Assembly (NCBI RefSeq): GCF_003711515.1
Contig: NW_021167080.1
Coordinates: forward strand, 6,342,346-6,406,345
Reading direction: 5' to 3'
DNA from: Sodiomyces alkalinus F11
Lineage: Eukaryota > Ascomycota > Sordariomycetes > Glomerellales > Plectosphaerellaceae
Length of the DNA stretch: 64,000 bases
Positions 42,076-51,619 of the stretch are shown here, in pieces. How positions within the stretch are numbered: position 1 is the stretch's first letter; the number at the start of each line of letters is the position of its first letter. Under the pieces are notes generated by a model. The model was not told the origin of the DNA. It saw only the letters and a program-made list of their open reading frames with translations, and searched no databases. A program made the translations under genes and the position numbers.

Positions 42076-44588
42076 ATTGGTGATTACCGAATAGAAAACG
42101 GACATTGCGTGGTCTGTCTGTCGTCTCTCGCTGGGGTTTTTGAAGGAAACGTGATGCTGAAACTGGTTCTCATGGGTGCATGTCTGACAGCTGACCGACC
42201 AACGACCTCCGACCTTCACCCCATCTTCATGCGACAGTGGTTGGTTGCACAGCGACTATTGAATTCCTTTGAAACAAGTTTGCCTGACCGCAAGAGATAT
42301 GCTTCAAATGATGAACAGGACTCCCGACTGGAGCGGCTTTCTTTGGGGTCGGTACCACTGCTCAGACCCAGGTATCACAGATGTCGGTCGGGTTTGTCAC
42401 ACACGCTCGAGCCCCAGTGTCTTTTCTTCATAAAAATAGGTAAGAAAAGATAAGACAAAGGCTCATGGCGGCGGCGGGTATTGTATTCCTTCAACTGGCC
42501 AATGCAATAAATGGATGTTTCTTTGCGTTTGTTCATGGTAATCAAGTCGTCCAGACGCTTCGCTTTGATTTACAGTTCCAGTGAGTAAGGTGCCTAGTAC
42601 GAACTGATTACCGCGTATATTTTGTACTCCGTACTCCATATGTCCGACAAGTCGACGTGTTCGTCAGCTAATATTCGTAAAAGTATTACTTACTGCAGGA
42701 CGACGGGGTAAGAGGAAGTTCTGGAAGTGTTGTCGTGGTTGAATTTTAAAAAGCCGGGTTGCGCTAGTCAGGGACAAGTGCAACGTTCGTTGGCGACAGG
42801 CGTGGTGCGTGGTGAGTGGTGAATTGTGGGTGGTGGCGGCGGCGGTGACAGGTACCGGTAAGAAAGAGCCTCAGAATTTTCAGCGCAACAGACCGTTGAC
42901 TGTTGGGAGTTGGTCACTGTAAAATAAGTAACTCCGTACACTGTACGCACTGTGAGTGAGCTGGCAACCCACTGTGCAGAGGAAGCGTGCTAACCCGAAT
43001 TGACCCAAGGCACGGAGGATATGATTGGGCCGTTCCTGGTGCCTTGCATGGTCGGATGCAAGGAACGAAAACGTCCTCCCGCCCCCACCAACTCAAGATT
43101 GTTCAAAAAGAAACGGGCAGTGACATTTTGGTCACCGAGGGATGCTTATAATTAATAATGACTGAGCAACCACCTCTTTCTTCGTCGATTTTTCGCAGTC
43201 TCGAGGTTACCCAATACCAGCAGCCGTTGGATGCCACAACTTTGCTTCTGTGTCGTTGTTTCGAAACCGTTAGCAAGATTGAAGCCGGTTCATCCTATCT
43301 AGACCCCACGACCTCTGCACTAGCATCCCTCTCCCTCACTACGTCCCAGGTCGCAGATTTTGGTTGGAGGTGAAGGTATCCTCGACGACCTGGAGGAGTT
43401 CTCACTCGATCAGTCACGTTGTTTAAGCTGTCCATCTATCTAACCTACCGACTACTGTGATTATTGCCTGGATAGTATCCACATAGAATGCGAAGCAGCT
43501 CAATTCATGTTCGTAGGGTTATTCTGGATACCCGAGTCGGCGGACGAACCATTCAAACCATCCACTCCGTTTCGTTGGAATTGACCCCAAGCATCTCGTC
43601 TCCTTGCTTTCCTTCATTGCCTTGCGTTCTCCTCCATCTCAAACAGTGTCTTTCGGCGGCAGTTGAGTTGCAAAGGGCGGAGTCCCACCCACCTATTCGC
43701 CTTTTTTGTGTGTGTTGCTTTTGTCGGAACGAATCTTGTCGGCATCTTTTGTCCGTACGGTATTGCTTCGTACCTTACGAAGTACCTTACGTTGGATGAC
43801 ACCTAGGTACCTTAGGTACGTACGTTGTGCATACAAATACAATGTAGAACCCCCCAGACCCCTGTCCAGAAGGACTCGAGCCTCAATTCTCTCTTCGCCC
43901 ATTCGCTGGGGGTCCGTTGTGTTGTTCCCTTCTCCACACACACCTCCTTTACCATCTTTACCATCATCCGTCCATCCATCGGCTTCATCCACATGAATCA
44001 ATGGGTCTAGGTGCCTTACGTGCGGGCTTTGACCCGCCTGCGCCCCAGCTGTACGAATTGGGTCCTAGCAACTGGGGCTGTTTCCACCTCTCTCACCTGT
44101 TTGGGCGCACTTTCGCCATAAAAATTCCCTCCCCATGTCTTCGCTTCGCTCTCTTCCCTCCTTCGCTCCCTCTCTTTCTCATATCAAGACCATCACAATC
44201 CGTTCCTTCTTTTCCACAGCTCTTGAGCAGGCTCATTCACTCGCCGGCCGGTCAGAATTCATTCTTTTTACATACGTATCTGCTCAGGCACCCCTGTCAT
44301 CACTTCGGCCTCTCTCCTTCTGAAACTCCATCCGCCGATTTCACGTTCCCTGAACATTCCCAATATCATCTCGGCTTGAGCCAGCTCAGCCCCAGATTTG
44401 CATTGACAACTTGCATTCCTTGACTTGGAACCTGCTCAGACAACCCCCAGTTTACTCCTTCTCTTTGAACCCTTCCTCAGCGAGGAACAGCATACCATCC
44501 GAATTTTACACAGTCTCCTTCAGACGACCATCGCAGATCTTCGTATACGCCCCAACCACCTACTACGGGTTACGCCCTACGAACCACA
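42076..44588. other. Intergenic region upstream of the DPBB gene
   Basis: 2.5 kb without a supported gene. It has clusters of TACTCCGTACTCC (42628) and CTTACGAAGTACC...CCTAGGTACCTTAGGTACGTACG (43775-43824), then a long C/T-rich plus-strand leader (44000-44585) with a possible CATAAAAA box near 44117. Frames of 100-168 codons (43693-44423) are low-complexity leader sequence. Confidence 0.55.
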
Positions 44589-45479
44589 ATGAAGACCGCT
44601 GCCGCCCTTCTCTGCGCCGCCCTGGCTACCACTGCCATCGCCCAGCCTCACCATCATGACATCGGACGTCGCCATGTCCACGCGAACCACGCAAAAAACG
44701 CCAAACGTGCCCTGGTCACCGAATGGGTCACCGAGACGGCCTACGTGACCGAGTACTACGATTCCACCACCACCGTCTGGATCACCCCTGGTGCCGAGCC
44801 GTCCAACAGTCGGGACGCTCAGTTCTTCGAGCCGGAGCTGTCCAGCCCTTCCCCCACACCCTCTCCTTCGCCTCAGCCTGAAGCGGAACCCGAGCCCGAG
44901 CCCGAGCCCGAGCCTGAACCTGAGCCGGAGCAAGAACCAGTTCACGTACCGGAGGAGCCGGAGTCGGAGCCTGAACCAGAGCCTCAGCCTCAGACGCAAC
45001 CTCAACCGGAGCCCGAACCCGAACCGGAGCCTGAACCCGAGTCAGAGCCAGAGCCAGAGCCAGAGTCAGAGTCAGAGTCAGAGCCCCAGACCCCGCCGCC
45101 TTCCAACGCCAACGGAGGTGGTCATAGTTCCAACAACCACGCCGTCGACAGCGGCAGCGTCCCCGGCAACGCTCACACCGGCGACCTGACCTACTTCGAC
45201 CTCGCCCTGGGCGCCTGCGGCCTGGACGATTCCGGCAAGGACGAAACCCACAACTTCGTCGCCCTCTCCCACCTCATGATGGGCACGCGGTCCAACGACA
45301 ACCCCATGTGCGGCGAGACCATCACCATCCGCGCCAACGGCAAGGAGGTCACCGCCGTGGTCCGCGACAAGTGCATGGGCTGCGCGAGGGAGGACATTGA
45401 CGTCTCCAAGGCCGCCTTCCTCGCGCTCTTTGACGAGCTCACCTCCGGCCGCGTCAAGGTCTCTTGGTGGTTCAACTAG
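44589..45479 (+). CDS. Secreted double-psi beta-barrel (RlpA/expansin-like) protein
   Basis: 296 aa, one exon. Residues 1-18 are a signal peptide ([18 protein letters not shown]). A His-rich stretch and a [20 protein letters not shown] block follow, typical of fungal cell-surface proteins. Residues about 90-170 are a Pro-Glu/Pro-Gln/Ser-Glu repeat linker. The last 100 residues are a double-psi beta-barrel: [39 protein letters not shown] and the signature [21 protein letters not shown]. The conserved Gly-Ala-Cys-Gly and Asp-Lys-Cys-x-Gly-Cys cysteines are present. Related fungal proteins are induced at the cell wall or in the extracellular matrix, and some bind chitin or cellulose; enzymatic activity is generally not shown. 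The linker is probably O-glycosylated or disordered and acidic (inference). Confidence 0.88.
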   Translation: MKTAAALLCAALATTAIAQPHHHDIGRRHVHANHAKNAKRALVTEWVTETAYVTEYYDSTTTVWITPGAEPSNSRDAQFFEPELSSPSPTPSPSPQPEAEPEPEPEPEPEPEPEQEPVHVPEEPESEPEPEPQPQTQPQPEPEPEPEPEPESEPEPEPESESESEPQTPPPSNANGGGHSSNNHAVDSGSVPGNAHTGDLTYFDLALGACGLDDSGKDETHNFVALSHLMMGTRSNDNPMCGETITIRANGKEVTAVVRDKCMGCAREDIDVSKAAFLALFDELTSGRVKVSWWFN

Positions 45480-46081
45480 AGCTTTCTCGCTCCTCCCCTC
45501 AGACAGACCGCTTCGCAAAAAGAAACTTGGCCTGCCTTGCCTTTTTCTTTTTTTCTTTCTTTCCACGTACACAGAACACACCTCGGATCACAATAAAGGG
45601 GGGAACGGGCGCTAAATTGGACAAGTCTATAAGAGACGAACGTCCGCTTTGACGATTGATGACTGGGGTTTTACCATTCGCTTCCTGGGGTTTTGGGTTT
45701 CTTTTCTATCTTCTGATACCAAACATTAAGGGGGGGGTTCTTATGGCTTGGGGATTCTTGAGATCTACTTGGCCGGCTTGGTGTCTGACTTTCTACACGG
45801 ACCAAAGGGGAAAATCGGGAAATATATAGAGTCGTAGACATTCTGTGTACATATACAGATCCACCCGCAACGTAGCCTGTCATAACGACGGGCTTCTGTG
45901 CCGGGCACAATTCAAGAAACTTTTTCAAACCACAACGCTGAGCACACATTAAGACGTGGGGGGACTCATGTGGGGGACTTATCAGTCATCTACGACAAGG
46001 TAGTGTTGTACGGCTAAAATACCGCTCCGGGCAGTCGGTAACAAATCTGGGTATCATGTTGGAACAAACGCCTCCGGGAAA
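45480..46081. other. Convergent intergenic region
   Basis: 3' regions of the DPBB gene and the TFIIIC-like gene; T-rich tract at 45540-45565 and a G run near 45731. No gene seen. Confidence 0.6.
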
Positions 46082-47675
46082 TCATCGACCCATGCCTGTC
46101 ATTTCCACATCATCCTCATAGCTTTCCTCGTCTTCATAATCATCCTCGTCGTCATCATCATCATCATCGTCGTCGTTGTCGTCGTCCTCATCATCGATGT
46201 CCTCAACATCTTCATCCCTGCCAAAGGCCCGACGATGACGTGAATAATTCCGGGCAGTATCTTCTTCCATATGGCCATCGTATTCTGCCTCCACCACCCC
46301 CGACTCTTCCAAGTCAGCCCACTTTTCAGGAGTGGGAGTAGAAACGTCCTCGAACCCTTCCTCCAATGTTGCCTCAGCGGGGCCACCCCTCATGGCAGCG
46401 ATCCAGCCCAGACCTCGGCTCCGTCCCCGTTCAGAGCCCCGCGCCCTCTTGCTTCCCCGACCAACAGCAGCATCGCCAGGCCGCGAATCCGGGAGCGGCC
46501 TCCTCCGCTTCCTCTCGTCGCCGCTCAAGCCGGCGTCCCAGCCAAGACCCCTCGTCCGCGGTCTACCGCCCCTCCAAGGCGCCCGCCGCCTCCTGGTAGT
46601 CCCCATCTTCCGCTCGTCGTCGACGGGGCCCTGCGCATACACGGTGACGCGGTCCTTCTCGCCCTTCTTGACCTTGACCGCCATGAGGTCCTCGAGGAAC
46701 CGCGTCTGGCCGGCCCGCTCGCCCGTCTTGTCACTCCAAATGGGGATCCGGATGCCTTGCGCGCGCTTGATTTCGTGGAAGCGGTCGTGTTCGGGCTGCT
46801 GCGCCTCGGCGCTCTGCTTCGGCACGAGTTTCTTCTCGGTCGCCACGATGCGGGACCAGCTCGCCGCGAGCAGGTCCACGTCGCCGGGCAGCGTGCGGAG
46901 GGACGGGAGACGACGCTTGTCGTAGGGGGAGGTCTGTTCGGTGAATAAGAGCTCGGTGCCTAGGACGCGGGCCCAGGAACCCTCGAAGACGCGGTTGCGG
47001 TAGTGAAAGATGGGGTGCTCGGAATGGAGGTCCAGGATCTGGATTTCCTCGTCGTCGGCTTGGAGGTCTTCTTGCGGCCCCTTGGGAGGCTCTTCTTCTT
47101 CCGGTTTCTTCCCTGAATTAGGGATGCCAGGCTGCGGCGACTTTCCCTGTTGACCTGGTATTTGCTGGCCTGCCGCTTCCTCGTCCTCCTCGTCTTCGGG
47201 CTCGGGCAAATGAACGTCGTCAGCATTGTCCTCGTCGTCGTCCGAGTCGATGCGATGATGTGTCATCTCCGGTACTTTCCGGGATCCCGTGTTCAGCCAA
47301 TTCTTCATCTGGTGCCCGCCTCTTGAAGATACCGGGACTCGGCGTGGTCGCTGAGAGAATTCGGGAATCGAAAAATCAACTGTTAGGTAGTAGGTCTGGA
47401 GCTTGTCAGGATACTGCGAAGGACGGGCGTACGATGACTCGGAAATGGGATACCGGGTGGTTTTGACGTACTTCGGTTTCAGTATTGGAGTATTCGTACA
47501 CCCATTCGTCTTCATCGTCGCATTCTGTTGGTGGGGGTACGGAGCTTGCTGGCAGTGGTGCTATGTTCGGGGATGTTGTTGAATTGGCACCAGGTACGAG
47601 AGACGTTGTTGCAAACAACGATGTGGTGTTGGGAGGGTCGAACTCCATGGGGCCGGATGAAGAAGGCTCGTCCAT
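46082..47675 (-). CDS. TFIIIC triple-barrel domain protein (tau55-like subunit)
   Basis: Exons complement(46082..47394 plus 47395, 47472..47675), i.e. 46082..47395 and 47472..47675; 505 aa. The start MDEPSSSGPMEF is chosen; an ATG 15 codons upstream exists. The triple-barrel pattern begins across the splice joint (DEWVYEYSNTETE|TYYLTVDFSIPEF). It resumes at about 180-260 with EEIQILDLHSEHPIFHYRNR, FEGSWARVLGTELLFTEQ and LPGDVDLLAASWSRIVATEKKL. An acidic insertion separates the halves. The second half is Arg/Gly-rich with two RGLGW motifs, and the C-terminus is an Asp/Glu run. In yeast the Tfc7/tau55 subunit pairs with tau95 in the tauA arm of TFIIIC, which binds the A box of tRNA genes for RNA polymerase III. 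The 76-nt intron has donor GTACGT. It is divergent from HIS7 across 594 bp. Confidence 0.8.
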
Positions 47676-48269
47676 CCTTATGGTCGTGTGGGTTCTGGAA
47701 CCAAAATTGGCCCAGAACAACTCGAACCTCTTGGTGGGAGCTTAGGCGGATGACGTCGGGATGGAATGGGATGTTGAAGTTTGACGGAGTATCCGTATAA
47801 TTAATCGGGAGCTTCAGCGAACTTTGGTTGTACTTCGTAACTCGTATGATGAGAGATAAGATAAGACCAAGGTTCGTTCTAGACGCATGCATAATTCGTG
47901 TCTGGAGTTGTGAGAGCATCGCCCCACTGCGTCGTAAGTACACCGTACGAGCCACAAGCATTCGTATGAAGTCTGTGCTCCGTACTCGGTACTATCACGT
48001 CGAGGGCCCCCTCGTCCATTGCCCCGCTATCGCGACTATCTCCAGTGTCTGGAGGGGTACCTTAAATTTCCCATCTCGAACATCGACAGCTTCTTTGAGT
48101 CACAGAGTAAAAAAGAAGTAGGCGCATACTTATCAAGCACACACAAGACGTACTCATAAACTGGATAACCCGATCTAGAATATTCAGATTCAAGTTACGT
48201 CTATTTCCCTTTTTGTTTTTTTTCTCCTTTCAATAATCACACCGACGTTCGACCTCGGACCCATTCACA
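47676..48269. promoter_or_regulatory. Divergent promoter region TFIIIC-like / HIS7
   Basis: 594 bp between start codons. It contains a Gcn4/CPC-1 consensus at 48096, a T/C-rich tract just before HIS7 (48205-48232) and the motif CTCCGTACTCGGTAC near 47971. No other site is claimed. Confidence 0.55.
48096..48102 (+). promoter_or_regulatory. Gcn4/CPC-1 type site TGAGTCA
   Basis: An exact TGASTCA consensus 168 bases upstream of the HIS7 start codon. General amino-acid (cross-pathway) control in ascomycetes acts through this element on histidine genes, HIS7 included, so function is likely though not proven here. Confidence 0.7.
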
Positions 48270-50028
48270 ATGTCGACAGTCCACCTGCTGGACTATGTCG
48301 CGGGCAACATCCGCAGCTTGGTGAATGCGATTGAGAAAGTGGGATATAAAGTCGAATGGATTCGATCGCCAGAAGATGTACCATCAGCAGAGGTTTGTCA
48401 TTGTCCACACTTCCTCTTCCAGTCCTATTCGTGCCTCTGTCCATTGACTGTTTTTTTTCTTTCTTCTTCTTCTTTTTTTCTTGCAGAGATTGATCCTCCC
48501 CGGTGTCGGCCACTTTGGCCACTGCCTTAATCAACTCGCCCAGGCTGGCTTCCTCCCTGCAATTCAAAAACATATCGAGTCCGGAAAACCTTTTATGGGA
48601 ATCTGCGTCGGACTACAAGCCCTTTTCGAAGGCTCCAGTGAGGACCCCGGTATCCCTGGTCTGGGCCTCATCAAGGGCAAACTGAATCGCTTCGACGACA
48701 CCGCCAAGGCCGTACCACATATCGGATGGAACAGCGCATTCACCAACGGTGCCACCCTCTACGATCTACGACCTGGGTCCAAGTATTATTACGTCCATTC
48801 GTTCAAGTATCCCTACAAAGCTGGAGAGCTAGAGAGCCAAGGCTGGACCGTGGCAACGGGCACATACGGCTCTGAAACCTTCGTCGGAGCAGTGGCCAGG
48901 GGGAACGTCTTCGCTACGCAATTTCACCCGGAGAAGAGCGGTGTTGCTGGCCTCCGCACTCTCAGGGCATTCCTGACCGGCGAGGGCGCATCTGCCCTGG
49001 CCGTGCCACCAGGCAGCGAAGGGACGGCCATCCCACCGGCACCCGGCAACGTGACCTTCGAGGACGGCTTGACACGGCGGGTCATCGCCTGTCTCGACGT
49101 CCGCACTAATGATCAGGGAGACCTCGTCGTCACCAAGGGCGACCAGTACGATGTGCGCGACAAGAGCGAGGGTGGCAACGTCCGCAATCTCGGCAAGCCC
49201 GTCGAGCTAGCCAAACGCTACTACGAGCAAGGCGCCGACGAAGTGACCTTCCTCAACATCACTTCGTTCCGCGACCTACCCCTCGCCGACCTCCCCATGC
49301 TCGAAATCCTCCGCCTCACATCCGAGACGGTCTTCGTACCCCTGACCATCGGGGGCGGCATCCGCGACGCGGTCGACACGGACGGCACCAAGGTCTCGGC
49401 CCTCGAGATCGCCACCATGTACTTCAAGTCGGGCGCCGACAAAGTCTCCATCGGCTCCGACGCCGTCCTCGCCGCCGAGGAATACTACGCCGCCGGCGCC
49501 CGCCTCTTCGGAAACACAGCCATCGAGCGCATCGCCCGCGCCTACGGCAACCAGGCCGTCGTCGTCTCCGTCGACCCGAAGCGCGTCTACGTGCCCAAAC
49601 CCGACGCCACCCGCCACGCCACTATCGCCACCAAATTCCCCGGCCCCAAGGGGGAGACCTACTGCTGGTACGCCTGCACGATCAAGGGGGGCCGCGAGAC
49701 CCGCGACGTCGACGTCGTCGAGCTCGCCCGCGCCGTGGAGGCCATGGGCGCCGGCGAGATCCTGCTCAACTGCATCGACCGCGACGGCACCAACTCCGGG
49801 TTCGACCTCGAACTCGTCAACCAGGTCAAGGGTGCCGTCCGCATTCCCGTCATTGCGTCCAGCGGCGCGGGTCACCCCAAACATTTCGCCGAGGTGTTCG
49901 AGCAGACCCCGACGGATGCCGCGCTTGGCGCTGGGATGTTCCATCGTGGAGAGTACACCGTGAAGGAAGTGAAGGATTTCCTGGCTGAGAAGGGTCTCAA
50001 GGTCCGGCAATTTGAGGGTGAGTTTTGA
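48270..50028 (+). CDS. HIS7: Imidazole glycerol phosphate synthase (bifunctional HisH-HisF)
   Basis: Exons 48270..48392 and 48487..50028; 554 aa, the usual fungal length. The N-terminal glutaminase has the oxyanion loop PGVGHFGHC, nucleophile Cys81 in [11 protein letters not shown] and catalytic H188/E190 in QFHPEKSG. The C-terminal cyclase (beta/alpha barrel from about 235) has ACLDVR (Asp245), the phosphate loops TIGGGIRDA and SSGAG, and catalytic Asp472 in [12 protein letters not shown]. It takes glutamine-derived ammonia through the barrel to convert PRFAR into imidazole glycerol phosphate and AICAR, linking histidine and purine synthesis. The 94-nt intron has donor GTTTGT and a TTGCAG acceptor. 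The C-terminus KVRQFEGEF contains GGTGAGT in its last codons; a further spliced exon is conceivable but not needed. It is convergent with the antizyme gene. Confidence 0.98.
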
Positions 50029-50553
50029 GGAGTGATACCATTTTCCCTCGAATAATGGATTTTGGGGGTAGTATAAAAAAAAAAAAAGGAAAGAAAGAAA
50101 GAAAGAAACCCAAGCAGTTGGGTCTTTACAAAGAACATGCGAAAGGGCAGTCACTTTGCGGGCGGTGACATGGGATTAGAAAAAGGAAGCATGGAGTTTT
50201 GCGACGATATCGATTTCTGCGTTTGCCCTAGATCGAACAGAACTTTTCTCCTGCGGGTTCTCCTGTGTCGCATTCTAAAACTACATAATAATGCCTTCCT
50301 CCCACAGGGTACTATGATTTTGATCGGGAGGGTGCACCGATTGCACATGAAAAGAAAAGTCAGAGAGAGGCGCTCGTAAGCTTGCTGCCCTCCTGTCCGA
50401 CACCGAGAAGAAATGGCGGTTGCGAAAAGAAGAAAAATATAAGAGAGAACAGAATAGACAGGTAATCGAGGAAGCAAATCCGTCAACTTAAAACGCCAGG
50501 CAGCCGATTTGGGTCTGCTTTGTGCATGTAAAAAAAAGGAGAAGAAATAAAAA
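50029..50553. other. Convergent 3' regions HIS7 / antizyme
   Basis: An A run of 13 followed by GAAA repeats at about 50077-50107, otherwise unremarkable. No gene seen. Confidence 0.6.
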
Positions 50554-51619
50554 CTACAATTCCATTGCCATAAACAGCCATTCTTCGCTCGTAACGTCCA
50601 TGCTGGCCCAAGGACGAAGCGTCGTGAGGTCGAAACCAACCCACTGCAAACTCTTCATGAACCCCTTCGTTTCAGGTTCCGGTATGCGGCGGTCAAGACA
50701 GACAACGATACGCTGGCAATCGAGCGCACCGTCGGCCAAATCGATCAAGGCCATGAGGCTGCAATCTGCAAGTTAGTGTATTGCTCCAAATCAGAACAGA
50801 ATGTAAAAGAATAGATTAAGACATACGCCTGCTTCAAATCGGCATCGACAATGTTCCCATCGAAAAAGACGAACAAAGTCTTGTCATGACCGTCATCGGT
50901 TACGAACGCACGGAAACTGGCGCCGGCCTCGAAGTCCCAGATCTCGAGCCAGGCAGTGACGGCAGGAGCGGGAGCACCCTTGTCCGTCAGGATGCCGTCC
51001 CTGGCGTCCCTGCCTCCGAAGCGGCGGGCGAGGGACGACTCGTCGTCGACCGGCGGCGTTTGTAAAGTATAAGCACCCATCAGGCCGGGGGCAGTCGAAT
51101 CCGTGCTCATCTCACCATGGAACACGGCCGACATGCGCTCACAAAAGAATCTCTCACATTCTTCCCTGATCGATAGTGCTGCCCCCCCTCGTCGGGCTAT
51201 CCTCTTGCCGGGAATCTCGCGGCGTTTGTTACTGCTGCTGCTGCTGCTGCTGCCGCCGCCGGTCTTGGGCAGCAGAGCGAGCTCGTTAGAGGAAGTGAAG
51301 GCGACGAGGGGGGGACTTGATGGAGGGGATGGTACGCCTGAGGAAGGGACCTCAGGAATACCACTCTGCCCCTATTCACGGCAAAAACACAAATACCAGA
51401 TCAGTAAAGCGGTCTTCATACTGATGATAGCATGGTAGCGGTCGCGAATGCCCGGTCTGGGCGAAACTTACCGGCAGCCCCGGTAGTGCAGTAGTGGAGA
51501 CCCTTCAGAGTGCCGACAGTGTCGACAATGTAGCAGCTGGCAAGGACATTGGCCTGACGGACAATGGCCTCGCCATAATTACTACTCGATTGATTCCTCG
51601 TGAATTTCATTGGCGACAT
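50554..51619 (-). CDS. OAZ1: Ornithine decarboxylase antizyme (+1 programmed frameshift)
   Basis: Exons complement(50554..50758, 50827..51371, 51472..51619). The zero frame starts at 51619 (MSPMKFTRNQ), splices at GCCG|GTAAGT to TAG|GGGCAG, and ends EWYS then TGA (51354-51352) after 55 codons. The +1 frame opens directly at GAG GTC CCT and continues without a stop for 243 codons. It carries a Ser run, IREECERFFCERM, AWLEIWDFEAGASFRAFV, LFVFFDGNIVD, LMALIDLADGALDCQRIVVC, MKSLQWVGFDLTTLRPWA and the terminal TSEEWLFMAMEL, which are antizyme-family features. The joined product is 298 aa. Antizyme binds ornithine decarboxylase monomers, sends them to the proteasome without ubiquitin and restrains polyamine uptake; polyamines stimulate the frameshift. 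The shift codons TCC-TGA are the same as in animal antizymes. Splice joints keep each frame intact. The frameshift is inferred from frame structure and family knowledge. Confidence 0.95.
51337..51356 (-). promoter_or_regulatory. Inverted repeat overlapping the antizyme shift site
   Basis: CCTGAGG and CCTCAGG, perfectly complementary 7-base arms around a 6-base loop. The 5' arm contains the CC of the shift codon and the TGA. In RNA this could form a hairpin; whether it matters for frameshifting is untested. Confidence 0.6.
51352..51357 (-). promoter_or_regulatory. +1 ribosomal frameshift site TCC-TGA
   Basis: Last sense codon TCC and stop TGA of antizyme ORF1, followed by G. The +1 frame reads GAG next and remains open to the conserved domain. 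UCC-UGA is the established shift site of most metazoan antizymes and is also known in fungi. Confidence 0.92.

Noticed and set aside
43917..44423. 168-codon plus-strand open frame
   Set aside because: His/Pro/Ser-rich reading of the C/T-rich leader of the DPBB gene.
50020..50028. GGTGAGT at the HIS7 C-terminus as a donor for a further exon
   Set aside because: The protein already has full family length and no convincing downstream exon was seen.
51197..51379. 60-codon minus-strand frame with an Ala run overlapping the antizyme exon 2
   Set aside because: Third frame across the CAG-type repeat; it contains neither ORF1 nor the antizyme domain.
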